Below, in pieces: positions 1 through 13,077 of a DNA stretch of 15,570 nucleotides (positions are counted from its first letter, which is position 1; every line of letters starts with the position of its first letter). The notes under the pieces were generated by a model. The model was given only the letters and a program-made list of their open reading frames with translations. It made no database searches and was not told the DNA's origin. The stretch comes from Gallionella sp. (GTDB taxonomy: Bacteria; Pseudomonadota; Gammaproteobacteria; Burkholderiales; Gallionellaceae): the NCBI GenBank assembly GCA_030645955.1, contig JAUSMR010000200.1, forward strand, positions 1-15,570. Direction: 5' to 3'. A program made the translations under genes and the position numbers.

Positions 1-156
1 CGCGTCAATCTGGTCGTACGCCTTGGCTTCGCCGCCAAATTTCTTGGACAATACGGTGGTGATCGCCGCAGTCAATGTGGTCTTGCCATGATCCACGTGG
101 CCTATCGTGCCTACGTTGACGTGCGGTTTGGTGCGTTCAAACTTACTTTTTGCCAT
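1..156 (-). CDS. tuf: Elongation factor Tu, N-terminal part (gene runs off the left edge)
   Basis: EF-Tu is the GTPase that carries aminoacyl-tRNA to the ribosomal A site. Only the first 52 codons are in the window. The protein starts [19 protein letters not shown] and has the G1 P-loop GHVDHGKT at residues 19-26, which is diagnostic for EF-Tu. The ATG at 154-156 is preceded by a GAGG-type ribosome binding site about 8 nt upstream. It is the last visible gene of the str operon, 61 bp downstream of fusA, the usual place for tufA. A second tuf copy ends at the right side of the window in the same orientation. The C-terminal domains cannot be judged here. Confidence 0.97.
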   Translation of the reverse strand, partial: MAKSKFERTKPHVNVGTIGHVDHGKTTLTAAITTVLSKKFGGEAKAYDQIDA

Positions 157-217
157 GATAATCGCCTCTTAAACTGAATGTTATTTCTGGAACTAATTTA
201 TCTTTAATGCCTGGAAA

Positions 218-2311
218 TTATTTCTTGCTCATAATTGCTTCGGCAACATTCTTCGGTGCCTCTGAATAATGCTTGAATTCCATCGTGTAAGTCGCACGGC
301 CTTGCGTTGCGGAGCGCAGCGCAGTGGAATAACCGAACATTTCCGCCAGCGGCACCTCGGCCTTCACCACCTTGCCGCCGCCCGCCATATCGTCCATGCC
401 CTGCACCATGCCGCGACGTGAGGACAAATCGCCCATCACTGTGCCGGTATAGTCTTCCGGGGTTTCCACTTCGACCGACATCATCGGCTCGAGCAGAACC
501 GGACTGGCTTTGCGCATACCATCCTTGAACGCCATCGAAGCCGCCATCTTGAAGGCATTTTCATTGGAGTCCACATCGTGGTAAGAACCGTCAAATAAGG
601 TGCATTTCACATCCACCACAGGGAAGCCCGCCAACACACCATTCGGCAGCGTTTCGCGCAAACCCTTCTCAACAGCCGGGATGTATTCACGGGGAACACT
701 ACCGCCCTTGATCGCATCGACAAATTCAAAGCCCTTGCCCGCCTCATTCGGCTCCATCTTGATCCACACGTGTCCGTACTGGCCGCGGCCACCGGACTGT
801 TTGACAAACTTGCCTTCGATTTCGACCGGCTTCCTGATCGCTTCGCGGTACGCTACTTGCGGCGCTCCCACATTGGCTTCAACACCGAATTCACGCTTCA
901 TGCGATCGACCAGAATTTCCAGATGCAATTCGCCCATACCGGAAATGATCGTTTGACCGGATTCTTCATCGGTGCGCACGCGGAACGACGGGTCTTCCTG
1001 CGCCAGACGATTCAGCGCAAGTCCCATCTTTTCCTGGTCGACCTTGGTCTTGGGTTCAACCGCCACGTGGATCACCGGCTCCGGGAATATCATGCGCTCC
1101 AGAATGATCTCTTTAGCAGGGTCGCACAGGGTATCTCCGGTGGTGGCTTCTTTCAGGCCTACCGCAGCGGCGATGTCGCCCGCAAACACTTCCTTGATTT
1201 CTTCGCGCTCATTTGCATGCATCAGCAGGATACGGCCGACACGCTCTTTACGCCCCTTGATCGGGTTGTAAATGGTATCGCCTGATTTAAGCATGCCGGA
1301 ATAGACGCGGAAGAAAATCAGCTGGCCGACGAACGGGTCGGTCATGATCTTGAACGCCAGGCCGGAGAATGGCTCAGAATCCGAGGCTTTACGCTCACCG
1401 ATGGAACCATCCGGCAATTCACCTTTCACCGGACGAATATCGGTTGGCGCCGGCAAATAGTCGATCACACCATCCAGCATGGCTTGCACGCCTTTATTCT
1501 TGAACGCGGAACCGCACAGCATCGGGATAATTTCTCCGGCGATGGTACGAATACGCAGACCTTTCTTGATATCCGCTTCGGGCAAGTCACCTTCCTCAAG
1601 GTACTTGTTCATCATTTCTTCAGAGGCTTCGGCGGCGGACTCCACCATCTTTTCACGCCATTCCTTGGCCGTCGCCAGCAGATCAGCGGGAATATCGCGC
1701 AGCTCAAATTTCATTCCTTGCGAAGCTTCATCCCAATAAATAGCCTTCATCCGCACCAGGTCGATCACGCCTTCAAATTTTTCTTCGGCACCAATCGGCA
1801 CCTGAATAGGAATCGGGTTGGCATGCAAACGGCTGCGCATTTGATCATAAACCTTGAAGAAGTTCGCACCCTGGCGATCCATCTTGTTCACGAACGCCAA
1901 GCGCGGCACACCGTACTTGTTAGCCTGGCGCCATACCGTTTCTGACTGCGGCTGCACACCACCCACGGCGCAATACACCATGCACGCGCCATCCAGCACA
2001 CGCATGGAACGTTCCACTTCTATGGTGAAGTCCACGTGACCAGGGGTGTCGATGATATTGATGCGATGCTCGGGGAGAGATTTGTCCATGCCCTTCCAGA
2101 AGCAGGTGGTCGCAGCTGAGGTAATGGTGATACCACGCTCCTGCTCTTGTTCCATCCAGTCCATGATGGCCGCGCCGTCATGCACTTCGCCGATTTTATG
2201 GCTCACCCCAGTGTAGAACAGAACACGTTCGGTGGTAGTGGTCTTGCCTGCGTCAATATGCGCGCTGATGCCGATATTGCGGTAACGCTCAATGGGGGTT
2301 TTACGTGCCAC
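218..2311 (-). CDS. fusA: Elongation factor G
   Basis: EF-G (697 aa; E. coli 704) is the cytoplasmic GTPase that drives translocation and, with RRF, ribosome recycling. The G domain shows G1 AHIDAGKT (17-24), switch I RGITIT (59-64), G3 DTPGH (88-92) and G4 NKMD (142-145). Domains II to V follow, with the domain IV stretch [11 protein letters not shown] and the C-terminal domain V containing RRGMVQGM. The start is GTG at 2309-2311, fixed by the conserved N-terminus [17 protein letters not shown]; the Shine-Dalgarno match upstream is weak (AGG about 8 nt away). It sits in the str operon between rpsG (69 bp upstream) and tuf (61 bp downstream). The weak start may rely on coupling to upstream translation, which is an inference. 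Confidence 0.98.
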   Translation of the reverse strand: MARKTPIERYRNIGISAHIDAGKTTTTERVLFYTGVSHKIGEVHDGAAIMDWMEQEQERGITITSAATTCFWKGMDKSLPEHRINIIDTPGHVDFTIEVERSMRVLDGACMVYCAVGGVQPQSETVWRQANKYGVPRLAFVNKMDRQGANFFKVYDQMRSRLHANPIPIQVPIGAEEKFEGVIDLVRMKAIYWDEASQGMKFELRDIPADLLATAKEWREKMVESAAEASEEMMNKYLEEGDLPEADIKKGLRIRTIAGEIIPMLCGSAFKNKGVQAMLDGVIDYLPAPTDIRPVKGELPDGSIGERKASDSEPFSGLAFKIMTDPFVGQLIFFRVYSGMLKSGDTIYNPIKGRKERVGRILLMHANEREEIKEVFAGDIAAAVGLKEATTGDTLCDPAKEIILERMIFPEPVIHVAVEPKTKVDQEKMGLALNRLAQEDPSFRVRTDEESGQTIISGMGELHLEILVDRMKREFGVEANVGAPQVAYREAIRKPVEIEGKFVKQSGGRGQYGHVWIKMEPNEAGKGFEFVDAIKGGSVPREYIPAVEKGLRETLPNGVLAGFPVVDVKCTLFDGSYHDVDSNENAFKMAASMAFKDGMRKASPVLLEPMMSVEVETPEDYTGTVMGDLSSRRGMVQGMDDMAGGGKVVKAEVPLAEMFGYSTALRSATQGRATYTMEFKHYSEAPKNVAEAIMSKK

Positions 2312-2347
2312 GGTAGATGCCTAACTATTATCTGGTTAAAACTGCTG

Positions 2348-2379
2348 TAATCCGATTAGATTTTTAATCTGATTAGATT
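2348..2379. repeat. Near-tandem 15-bp direct repeat in the rpsG-fusA spacer
   Basis: Two copies of TAATCYGATTAGATT (2348-2362 and 2365-2379) differ at one base and lie 17 bp apart in the 69-bp AT-rich spacer. The unit can also fold weakly: GATTA 2354-2358 with TAATC 2365-2369, or AATCT 2366-2370 with AGATT 2375-2379. No T-run terminator follows it. Function unknown. Confidence 0.6.
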
Positions 2380-2380
2380 A

Positions 2381-2851
2381 TTAGAAACGGAAATGCGAGA
2401 ACGCCTTGTTCGCCTCAGCCATACGGTGCACTTCTTCACGCTTCTTCACCGCACCACCGCGGCCTTCGGACGCGTCGATCAGCTCGCCGGCCAGACGCAT
2501 ACCCATGGACTTTTCACCGCGCTTGCGCGCCGCTTCGCGCAACCAGCGCATCGACAACGCCATACGCCGCGAAGGACGGACTTCAACCGGCACCTGATAG
2601 TTCGCGCCGCCGACACGGCGGCTTTTCACTTCAACTTGCGGCTTGGCATTAGTCAAAGCCAGATTGAACACCTCGATCGCATCTTTGCCGGTCTTCTTGA
2701 CGATTTGCTCCAGCGCGCCGTACAAAATGCGCTCGGCAACCGACTTCTTGCCCGCAGTCATCAATACGTTTACGAACTTGGACAAATCCTGGTTGCCGAA
2801 TTTTGGATCAGGCAGGACTTCGCGTTTGGGTACTTCTCTACGTCTTGGCAT
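2381..2851 (-). CDS. rpsG: 30S ribosomal protein S7
   Basis: S7 (156 aa, the usual bacterial length) is a primary binder of the 3' major domain of 16S rRNA, nucleates assembly of the 30S head and touches the E-site tRNA. It starts [20 protein letters not shown] and carries the conserved [15 protein letters not shown] and the basic segment [15 protein letters not shown]. The ATG at 2849-2851 has an AGGTTGAT ribosome binding region. It lies 31 bp downstream of rpsL. In E. coli the rpsL-rpsG spacer is longer and carries the S7 feedback site; this short AT-rich spacer shows no comparable fold by eye, so any S7 autoregulation here must use another shape or place. Confidence 0.98.
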   Translation of the reverse strand: MPRRREVPKREVLPDPKFGNQDLSKFVNVLMTAGKKSVAERILYGALEQIVKKTGKDAIEVFNLALTNAKPQVEVKSRRVGGANYQVPVEVRPSRRMALSMRWLREAARKRGEKSMGMRLAGELIDASEGRGGAVKKREEVHRMAEANKAFSHFRF

Positions 2852-2882
2852 ATCAACCTCGAATAATTACTAATACTTAAAA

Positions 2883-3260
2883 TTAAGTTTTTTTGGCGCG
2901 TTTCGCACCGTACTTGGAGCGGGATTGCTTACGATCTTTCACACCAGCCGTATCCAAACTGCCGCGCACCATGTGGTAACGCACACCCGGCAAATCCTTA
3001 ACGCGGCCGCCGCGCAGCAACACCACCGAGTGCTCCTGCAAGTTGTGACCTTCACCGCCGATGTAGCTGATCACCTCGAAACCGTTTGTCAGCCGCACCT
3101 TGGCCACTTTACGCAGCGCGGAGTTAGGCTTCTTCGGAGTGGTGGTATACACGCGCGTACAGACTCCGCGCTTTTGCGGAGAACCCGCCAGAGCTGGAAC
3201 CTTGCTTTTTTCTACGATTGCAACCCGCGGCTTGCGGATCAACTGGTTAATGGTTGGCAT
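2883..3260 (-). CDS. rpsL: 30S ribosomal protein S12
   Basis: S12 (125 aa) lies at the decoding centre of the 30S subunit and controls accuracy. Conserved landmarks are the segment [20 protein letters not shown] (31-50) with K43, and [13 protein letters not shown] with K88 and D89. K43 and K88 are the wild-type residues whose substitution gives streptomycin resistance or dependence in other bacteria. D89 is the residue that RimO methylthiolates in E. coli. The start ATG 3258-3260 has an AGGA at 3271-3274. It is the first gene of the str operon, directly downstream of a terminator and a promoter candidate. Confidence 0.98.
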   Translation of the reverse strand: MPTINQLIRKPRVAIVEKSKVPALAGSPQKRGVCTRVYTTTPKKPNSALRKVAKVRLTNGFEVISYIGGEGHNLQEHSVVLLRGGRVKDLPGVRYHMVRGSLDTAGVKDRKQSRSKYGAKRAKKT

Positions 3261-3279
3261 TTTCTACACATCCTAAGTA

Positions 3280-3307
3280 ATTCTAAAATTTCGTTAAACA
3301 TCATCAA
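3280..3307 (-). promoter_or_regulatory. Candidate sigma-70 promoter of the str operon
   Basis: On the minus strand a -35-like TTGATG (3302-3307, 4 of 6 consensus bases) is followed after 16 bp by the -10-like TAGAAT (3280-3285, 5 of 6). It lies between the rpoC terminator and rpsL. Transcription would begin near 3273, giving a very short leader of roughly 13 nt before the rpsL ATG. Found by eye; no transcript data. Confidence 0.5.
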
Positions 3308-3309
3308 AT

Positions 3310-3354
3310 AAAAAACGCCGTCGCAGCAAGACAATAATCCATCCGCTGCGACGG
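3310..3354 (-). terminator. Rho-independent terminator after rpoC
   Basis: A perfect 10-bp stem CCGTCGCAGC / GCTGCGACGG (3345-3354 with 3318-3327 in minus-strand reading) with a 17-nt loop is followed, after CG, by a run of six T. It ends the rpoBC transcript 18 bp after the rpoC stop codon. The plus-strand reading has no T-run, so it works in one direction only. It separates the rplKAJL-rpoBC unit from the str operon. Confidence 0.85.
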
Positions 3355-3372
3355 GAAAAAAGGTTGCGAATT

Positions 3373-7608
<4,236 letters not shown>

Positions 7609-7621
7609 GTGAAACTCCTTT

Positions 7622-7693
7622 AGGATATAGGATCGAGGAACGAGGAGCGAGGAAGGGGTCTAGCTCAATCCCCGCTCCTCGCTCCTGCTTCTT
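7622..7693. repeat. Heptad-repeat inverted element in the rpoB-rpoC spacer
   Basis: On the plus strand, 7622-7656 is five consecutive heptads AGGANNN (variable triplets TAT, TCG, ACG, GCG, AGG). Heptads of the same type recur on the opposite strand at 7670-7686. Together they form a hairpin: 11 bp (7643-7653 with 7676-7686), a small bulge, then GGGG 7655-7658 with CCCC 7670-7673, and an 11-nt loop. A weaker 5-bp extension (7636-7640 with 7689-7693) reaches into the rpoB stop codon. No T-run follows, so it is not a standard terminator. Confidence 0.8.
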
Positions 7694-10600
7694 AGTGCCG
7701 TACCAAATCCATATCAATCGCCAATGAACGAATTTCCTTGATGACCACGTTGAAAGATTCCGGCATGCCGGCATCAATCTTGTGTTCGCCTTTGACGATG
7801 CTTTCGTAAACCTTGGTGCGTCCCGCCACATCGTCCGACTTAACCGTGAGCATTTCCTGCAAGGTATAAGCCGCGCCGTAGGCTTCCAGAGCCCACACTT
7901 CCATTTCACCGAAGCGCTGGCCACCGAACTGCGCCTTACCGCCCAGCGGCTGTTGCGTTACCAGACTGTATGGTCCGGTTGAACGCGCGTGCATCTTGTC
8001 ATCCACCAGGTGGTGCAGCTTAAGAATGTGTTTGTAGCCTACCGTCACCTGGCGATCAAACGCCTCACCAGTGCGGCCGTCGTGCAGCGTGGTCTGGCCG
8101 GACAGCGGCAGATCGGCCAGGGCCAGCATGTACTTGATTTCTTCCTCGCTGGCTCCGTCAAACACCGGCGTCGCAAACGGCACGCCATGCTTCAGGTTGC
8201 GGCATAACTCGATGATTTCATCGTCACTGAACGACTCCAGATCAACGGATTGTCCATTGTGATGATTGTAAATCTTGTTGAGGAACTTACGTACCTCCGT
8301 AATCTTGGCATTGGTTTGCAGCATGTCATCGATCTTCTTGCCCAAGCCTTTGGCCGCCCATCCCAAGTGCGTTTCCAGTATCTGGCCGATGTTCATACGC
8401 GAAGGCACGCCGAGCGGATTCAGCACAACGTCCACCGGCGTGCCATCCGCCATGTACGGCATGTCTTCAACCGGCACGATACGCGATACCACACCCTTGT
8501 TACCATGGCGGCCGGCCATCTTGTCGCCTGGCTGCAAACGCCGCTTCACCGCAACATACACCTTGACCATCTTCTGCACGCCGGCTTGCAGCTCATCGCC
8601 TTGCGTCAGCTTCTTCCTCTTCAACTCAAACGCGGCATCGAACTCCGCACGTTTTTGCGTCATGCTTTCCTTGACTTGCTCCATCTGGGCAGCCACTTCG
8701 TCATTAGCAACGCGAATATCGAACCATTGGTGTGGCTCGATGCTATGCAAATATTCTTTACTCAGCTTGGTGCCCTTGGCCAGCTTCTTGGGTCCGCCGT
8801 TGGCCACTTTGTTGTGCAGCAACTTTTCCATACGCGCGAACACGTCGGCTTCAACGATACGCATCTGGTCGGACAGATCCTTCCTGTAGCGATTCAGTTC
8901 ATCGTCAATGATCTGCTGGGCGCGCTTGTCACGTTGCAGGCCTTCGCGGGTGAACACCTGCACATCAATCACCGTTCCCGAGCTGCCGGTCGACACACGC
9001 AAGCTGGTATCCTTCACATCCGATGCCTTTTCGCCGAAAATCGCGCGCAGCAATTTTTCTTCAGGCGTCAATTGGGTTTCACCCTTGGGAGTCACCTTGC
9101 CGACCAGCACGTCACCCACTGCGACTTCCGCGCCGATATGCACGATACCGCATTCGTCCAGACGGGCCAGTTGCGCCTCGGACAGATTCGGGATATCGCG
9201 GGTAATTTCCTCAGGTCCCAGCTTGGTATCGCGGGCAGCAACGGTCAATTCTTCGATATGGATAGAAGTGAAACGATCCTGTGCCGAAACGCGTTCGGAA
9301 ATCAAAATCGAATCCTCATAGTTGTAGCCATTCCATGGCATGAATGCGACCAGCATGTTCTGTCCGAGAGCCAATTCGCCCAAGTCAGTGGAAGCGCCGT
9401 CAGCCACCACGTCACCGCGCGCAATCACATCGCCAACCTTGACCAGCGGGCGCTGGTTGATGTTGGTGTTCTGGTTGGAACGGGTGTATTTGGTCAGATT
9501 GTAAATATCCACACCGACTTCACCGGCAGTAGTTTCATCGTCGTTGACGCGCACCACAATACGGGCTGCATCCACATAATCGATGCGGCCACCACGCCAG
9601 GCTTGTACTGTCGTGCCGGAGTCAACTGCCACGGTACGCTCAAGACCGGTGCCCACCAGCGGATTTTCCGCGCGCAAACAAGGTACGGCCTGGCGTTGCA
9701 TGTTGGCGCCCATCAAGGCCCGGTTCGCATCGTCATGCTCGAGGAACGGAATCAGCGAAGCAGCCACCGACACCACCTGCGAGGGTGACACATCCATGTA
9801 TTCCATCTGGTCAGGAGCAGCCAGAACAAATTCGTTGTGGTGCCGCGCCGACACGATATCGTTGGTGAAATGGCCTTTCTTGTCCAGCTCCGCGTTCGCC
9901 TGGGCGATAGTGAATTTACCTTCTTCAATCGCGGACAAATAATCTACTTCGTCAGCCACTTTTCCTTTGGTCACCTTGCGGTATGGCGTTTCGATGAAAC
10001 CATATTCGTTGGTGCGTGCATACAACGCCAGTGAGTTAATCAGGCCGATGTTCGGGCCTTCCGGCGTTTCAATAGGACACATGCGGCCATAGTGGGTCGG
10101 ATGCACGTCGCGCACTTCAAACCCGGCGCGTTCGCGTGTCAGACCTCCAGGCCCAAGTGCGGAAATACGGCGCTTGTGGGTTATTTCGGACAATGGATTG
10201 GTTTGATCCATGAACTGGGATAACTGGCTGGAGCCGAAGAATTCCTTGACCGCAGCCGAGATCGGCTTGGCATTGATCAAATCATGCGGCATCAGGTTAT
10301 CGGTTTCGGCTTGGCCGAGACGTTCCTTGACGGCGCGCTCCACGCGTGCCAGTCCTGCACGGAATTGGTTTTCAGCCAACTCGCCCACGGCACGTACACG
10401 GCGATTGCCGAGGTGATCGATGTCATCAATTTCACCGCGGCCATTGCGCAACTCGACCAGAATCTTCACAACTTCAACGATGTCTTCGTTGGAAAGAATC
10501 GTAGGGCCGGTCAGTTCTTCGCGCCCGACACGGCGATTGAATTTCATACGGCCGACGGAAGACAAGTCGTAGCGTTCTTCGTTGAAGAACAGCCCGTTGA

Positions 10601-11768
10601 ACAAGTTCTCCACCGCTTCCTCTGTAGGCGGTTCGCCGGGGCGCATCATGCGGTAAATTGCCACGTGCGCCGTCCATTGGTCGATGGTTTCATCGGTACG
10701 CAGGGTCTGCGAAATGAACGCGCCGTGATCCAGATCGTTGGTGTACAAAGTATTGATTTTGCGTATGCCGGCTTCCTGCAGAGTATGCAGCAATGTTTCG
10801 GTGATTTCGTCATTGGCTTTGGCGATGATTTCGCCGCTATCCTTATCCACCACATCGTTCGCAATCACGCGGCCAATCAGGAATTCTTCGGGCACCTCCA
10901 GCTTGTCGATCCCTGCCTCATGCATTTCGCGGATATGGCGCACAGTGATGCGCTTGTCCTTGGCGACAATGATATTGCCGGATTTGCCGAATATATCAAA
11001 GCGTGCCAAGTCACCACGCAGACGCTCCGGTACCGCCTCGAACTGAATACTCTTCTTGCCCAGATGAAAAGTGTCAAATTCAAAGAACATCCTGAGCATA
11101 TCTTCGTTGTTGTAGCCCAGCGCGCGCAGCAGGATGGTAACCGGCATCTTGCGGCGACGATCGATACGGAAGTACACATAGTCCTTCGCGTCGAATTCGA
11201 AATCCAGCCAGGAACCGCGATAGGGAATGATACGCGCAGAGAACAACAGCTTGCCCGAGGAATGCGTCTTGCCGCGATCATGTTCGAAGAACACTCCTGG
11301 CGAACGATGCAACTGGGAAACAATAACGCGCTCGGTGCCATTAATCACAAACGAACCGGTGTTAGTCATGAGCGGAATTTCACCCATGTACACTTCCTGC
11401 TCTTTCACTTCTTTAACGGTGGGCTTGGACGCTTCTTTGTCCATAATGGTCAAACGCACTTTGGCGCGCAATGGCGAAGCATAGGTCAGTCCGCGTTGCC
11501 GGCATTCCTTCACATCAAACGGAGGCATACCCAACATGTAACTGACGAAGTCGAGCCGCGCATTCTTGGAATGGCTATAGATCGGGAAAATTCCGTTAAA
11601 AGCGGCCTGCAATCCTTCATTTTTGCGTTGCTCAGGCGGCGTATACGCCTGCAAAAATGCGGCGAAGGATTCCAACTGGGTGGACAGCAGGAAAGGAACC
11701 GGCAACGCACCGACTCGCTTGGCAAAGCTTTTACGGATGCGTTTTTTTTCGGTAAAAGAGTAGCTCAT
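7692..11768 (-). CDS. rpoB: DNA-directed RNA polymerase subunit beta
   Basis: The beta subunit (1358 aa; E. coli 1342) forms the other half of the RNA polymerase cleft and contains the rifampicin pocket. The N-terminus [17 protein letters not shown] is conserved. The rifampicin region [20 protein letters not shown] starts at residue 510. The resistance positions Q518, D521, H531, R534, S536 and L538 (E. coli 513, 516, 526, 529, 531 and 533; offset +5) all carry the sensitive residues. The active-site segment [10 protein letters not shown] lies in the C-terminal quarter. The ATG 11766-11768 has GGAG 5 nt upstream. It follows rplL by 162 bp holding hairpins, where E. coli has an attenuator and an RNase III site. 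Confidence 0.99.
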   Translation of the reverse strand: MSYSFTEKKRIRKSFAKRVGALPVPFLLSTQLESFAAFLQAYTPPEQRKNEGLQAAFNGIFPIYSHSKNARLDFVSYMLGMPPFDVKECRQRGLTYASPLRAKVRLTIMDKEASKPTVKEVKEQEVYMGEIPLMTNTGSFVINGTERVIVSQLHRSPGVFFEHDRGKTHSSGKLLFSARIIPYRGSWLDFEFDAKDYVYFRIDRRRKMPVTILLRALGYNNEDMLRMFFEFDTFHLGKKSIQFEAVPERLRGDLARFDIFGKSGNIIVAKDKRITVRHIREMHEAGIDKLEVPEEFLIGRVIANDVVDKDSGEIIAKANDEITETLLHTLQEAGIRKINTLYTNDLDHGAFISQTLRTDETIDQWTAHVAIYRMMRPGEPPTEEAVENLFNGLFFNEERYDLSSVGRMKFNRRVGREELTGPTILSNEDIVEVVKILVELRNGRGEIDDIDHLGNRRVRAVGELAENQFRAGLARVERAVKERLGQAETDNLMPHDLINAKPISAAVKEFFGSSQLSQFMDQTNPLSEITHKRRISALGPGGLTRERAGFEVRDVHPTHYGRMCPIETPEGPNIGLINSLALYARTNEYGFIETPYRKVTKGKVADEVDYLSAIEEGKFTIAQANAELDKKGHFTNDIVSARHHNEFVLAAPDQMEYMDVSPSQVVSVAASLIPFLEHDDANRALMGANMQRQAVPCLRAENPLVGTGLERTVAVDSGTTVQAWRGGRIDYVDAARIVVRVNDDETTAGEVGVDIYNLTKYTRSNQNTNINQRPLVKVGDVIARGDVVADGASTDLGELALGQNMLVAFMPWNGYNYEDSILISERVSAQDRFTSIHIEELTVAARDTKLGPEEITRDIPNLSEAQLARLDECGIVHIGAEVAVGDVLVGKVTPKGETQLTPEEKLLRAIFGEKASDVKDTSLRVSTGSSGTVIDVQVFTREGLQRDKRAQQIIDDELNRYRKDLSDQMRIVEADVFARMEKLLHNKVANGGPKKLAKGTKLSKEYLHSIEPHQWFDIRVANDEVAAQMEQVKESMTQKRAEFDAAFELKRKKLTQGDELQAGVQKMVKVYVAVKRRLQPGDKMAGRHGNKGVVSRIVPVEDMPYMADGTPVDVVLNPLGVPSRMNIGQILETHLGWAAKGLGKKIDDMLQTNAKITEVRKFLNKIYNHHNGQSVDLESFSDDEIIELCRNLKHGVPFATPVFDGASEEEIKYMLALADLPLSGQTTLHDGRTGEAFDRQVTVGYKHILKLHHLVDDKMHARSTGPYSLVTQQPLGGKAQFGGQRFGEMEVWALEAYGAAYTLQEMLTVKSDDVAGRTKVYESIVKGEHKIDAGMPESFNVVIKEIRSLAIDMDLVRH

Positions 11769-11792
11769 ATAATCTCCACGATCGAGGAAAAA

Positions 11793-11806
11793 GACAGGGG
11801 ACAGGA
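11793..11806. repeat. Two heptads in the rpoB leader
   Basis: GACAGGG (11793-11799) is followed directly by GACAGGA (11800-11806), a tandem 7-nt repeat 25 bp upstream of the rpoB start. Weak alone; listed because the same 7-nt period appears in three other spacers of the window. Confidence 0.35.
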
Positions 11807-11864
11807 AATGTTTTGCTAGCAGCCGCGTTGCGGCATACCTGCATGACCCATTTTAGACTTCCTG

Positions 11865-11915
11865 GCCGCTGGCTTTTTAAAGCGGCAAAAGGCTGACGGT
11901 AAGCCGTCAGCCTTT
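11865..11915 (-). promoter_or_regulatory. Hairpin pair in the rplL-rpoB spacer (candidate attenuator or processing site)
   Basis: A perfect 12-bp stem AAAGGCTGACGG / CCGTCAGCCTTT (11888-11899 with 11904-11915, 4-nt loop) begins 15 bp after the rplL stop codon. In minus-strand reading it is followed by only four T in total and then GCCGC. A second 6-bp stem GCCGCT / AGCGGC (11865-11870 with 11881-11886) comes next. The weak T-tract suggests partial termination, or cleavage that changes the ratio of L7/L12 to RpoB, as known for E. coli at this place. A third small stem GCCGC/GCGGC lies at 11822-11834. Confidence 0.65.
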
Positions 11916-11930
11916 CTACAACACACAACC

Positions 11931-12305
11931 TTACTTGATTTCAGCCGCTGCGCCAGCTTCAATCAATTGCTTCAAGACTGCGTCAGCATCAGCTTTGGAA
12001 ACGCCTTCCTTGACAGCCTTCGGTGCACCGTCCACCAGATCCTTGGCTTCTTTCAAGCCCAGCCCGGTAATGGTGCGAACTACCTTGATCGTATTCACCT
12101 TGTTGTCGCCAGCAGCTTTCAAAATCACCGAGAATTCGGTTTGTTCAGCGGCAGCAGCAGCAGCACCACCGCCAGCAGCGGCCGGTGCAGCCATCGAAGC
12201 AGCTGAAACACCAAACTTCTCTTCAATCGCCTTTACCAGGCCATTAAGTTCCAGCACGGACATATTGTCCAGAGTAGCCAAAAATGCGTCTTTATCGAAT
12301 GCCAT
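11931..12305 (-). CDS. rplL: 50S ribosomal protein L7/L12
   Basis: L7/L12 (124 aa) is the multi-copy ribosomal stalk protein that recruits and stimulates the translation GTPases EF-Tu, EF-G and IF2. The N-terminal dimerisation domain (about 1-36) starts [21 protein letters not shown] flexible hinge rich in Ala and Gly (about 39-53) follows, then the C-terminal factor-binding domain with [20 protein letters not shown] (about 74-93). The ATG 12303-12305 has AGGA 7 nt upstream. It is 32 bp downstream of rplJ, whose product anchors the L7/L12 dimers. Confidence 0.98.
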   Translation of the reverse strand: MAFDKDAFLATLDNMSVLELNGLVKAIEEKFGVSAASMAAPAAAGGGAAAAAAEQTEFSVILKAAGDNKVNTIKVVRTITGLGLKEAKDLVDGAPKAVKEGVSKADADAVLKQLIEAGAAAEIK

Positions 12306-12337
12306 TTTGTTTTCCTAACTTTAAAAAATTAATCGGA

Positions 12338-12835
12338 TCAAGCAGCGGCAGGTTCTTTTTTCTCGGCAATCGCGCTGAGGACGCGAGCCAAGCCAGAAAC
12401 CGGCGACTGCAGCAAACCGCACAGTTGTGCCAGCAGCACTTCCTTCGACGGTACGGAAGCCAGCGCGTTCACGCCTGCGGCATCCAGCAACTTGCCGTTG
12501 TAAGAGCCCGCTTTCACGACCAGCTTGTCGTTCGTCTTGGCGAATTCATGCACCACCTTGGCAGCAGCGACAGCGTCCGCACTGATGCTGTACACCAGCG
12601 GGCCGATCATCTTGTCAGCCAATGTCTCGAACGGAGTACCTTGCACCGCACGGCGCGCCAGCGTGTTCTTCAACACGTGGAAATACACCCCCGACTTGCG
12701 TGCATTGGCGCGCAGTTTGGTGATGTCGCCGACCTTGATGCCACGATACTCTGCCAAGACGATAGTCTGTGCCTGTGCAACCTGCGCACTGACTTCCGCA
12801 ACCACTGCCTGTTTTTCTTGCAGATTGAGACTCAA
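12338..12835 (-). CDS. rplJ: 50S ribosomal protein L10 (TTG start chosen)
   Basis: L10 (165 aa from the chosen start, same as E. coli) binds 23S rRNA at the GTPase centre and holds the L7/L12 dimers through its C-terminal helix. The N-terminus [18 protein letters not shown] and the segments VLAEYRGI and [10 protein letters not shown] are typical. I place the start at TTG 12833-12835: it gives the family N-terminus (M)SLNLxxK and has GGAGG 5 nt upstream. In-frame ATGs at 12860-12862 and 12845-12847 would add nine or four residues not expected in the family, and the second overlaps the GGAGG itself. Excess L10 or L10-L12 normally represses this gene through the leader RNA just upstream. Confidence 0.93.
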   Translation of the reverse strand: MSLNLQEKQAVVAEVSAQVAQAQTIVLAEYRGIKVGDITKLRANARKSGVYFHVLKNTLARRAVQGTPFETLADKMIGPLVYSISADAVAAAKVVHEFAKTNDKLVVKAGSYNGKLLDAAGVNALASVPSKEVLLAQLCGLLQSPVSGLARVLSAIAEKKEPAAA

Positions 12836-12869
12836 GTCTTCCTCCATTTTTCCAGAATGCACTTACGCA

Positions 12870-13035
12870 CATTCCATTGGTTGCAACAGCGTCCTTGAGC
12901 CAGGAAAACTACCCCTGCTCGCGGGCACACCATCTACGTGGGCAAACGGATCGCTCCGTCAATTAAGTTTCGGGCCAACCACGCCCTCGACACCTACGGT
13001 CTTTGATGCTGCCAGCACGCCAGCAGTCCAAAGAT
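12870..13035 (-). ncRNA. L10 leader (rplJ-rplL autoregulatory mRNA leader), boundaries approximate
   Basis: The 242-bp spacer before rplJ is far longer than needed for initiation and holds structured, GC-rich RNA. On the minus strand, paired-looking blocks ACCGTAGGTG (about 12994-13003) and CCCACGTAGATGGT flank a small stem-loop ACGGA-GCGA-TCCGT (12946-12959), which has a GNRA loop. This is the place and general design of the L10 leader in proteobacteria, where L10(L12)4 binds and represses translation of rplJ and rplL. The assignment rests on position and recalled family appearance; a covariance-model search (Rfam RF00557) would settle it. Confidence 0.6.
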
Positions 13036-13039
13036 CAGA

Positions 13040-13065
13040 GGCGGCAGGATTTGCATCCTGCCGCC
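13040..13065 (-). promoter_or_regulatory. Perfect 11-bp hairpin with GCAA tetraloop after rplA
   Basis: GGCGGCAGGAT and ATCCTGCCGCC (13040-13050 with 13055-13065) pair perfectly around a GCAA loop in minus-strand RNA, 12 nt after the rplA stop codon. No T-run follows (TCTGATCTTTGG), so a strong intrinsic terminator is unlikely. It may shield the rplKA 3' end, guide processing, or mark the 5' border of the L10 leader. Confidence 0.75.
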
Positions 13066-13077
13066 GAATTCAAAGCA

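Noticed and set aside
7622..7693. Heptad array as a CRISPR or integration site
   Set aside because: Units are 7 nt with no spacers, no cas genes and no integrase or target duplication nearby.
8250..9788. Long plus-strand open frame (512 aa) opposite rpoB
   Set aside because: Same antisense codon-usage effect; no family features and no convincing ribosome binding site.
10284..11819. Long plus-strand open frame (511 aa) opposite rpoB and its leader
   Set aside because: Mirror of rpoB codons; composition and lack of motifs mark it as a shadow.
12930..12970. TTGACG in the rplJ leader as a -35 promoter element
   Set aside because: No acceptable -10 at 16-18 bp; the nearest TAGATG is 20 bp away and lies in predicted leader structure.
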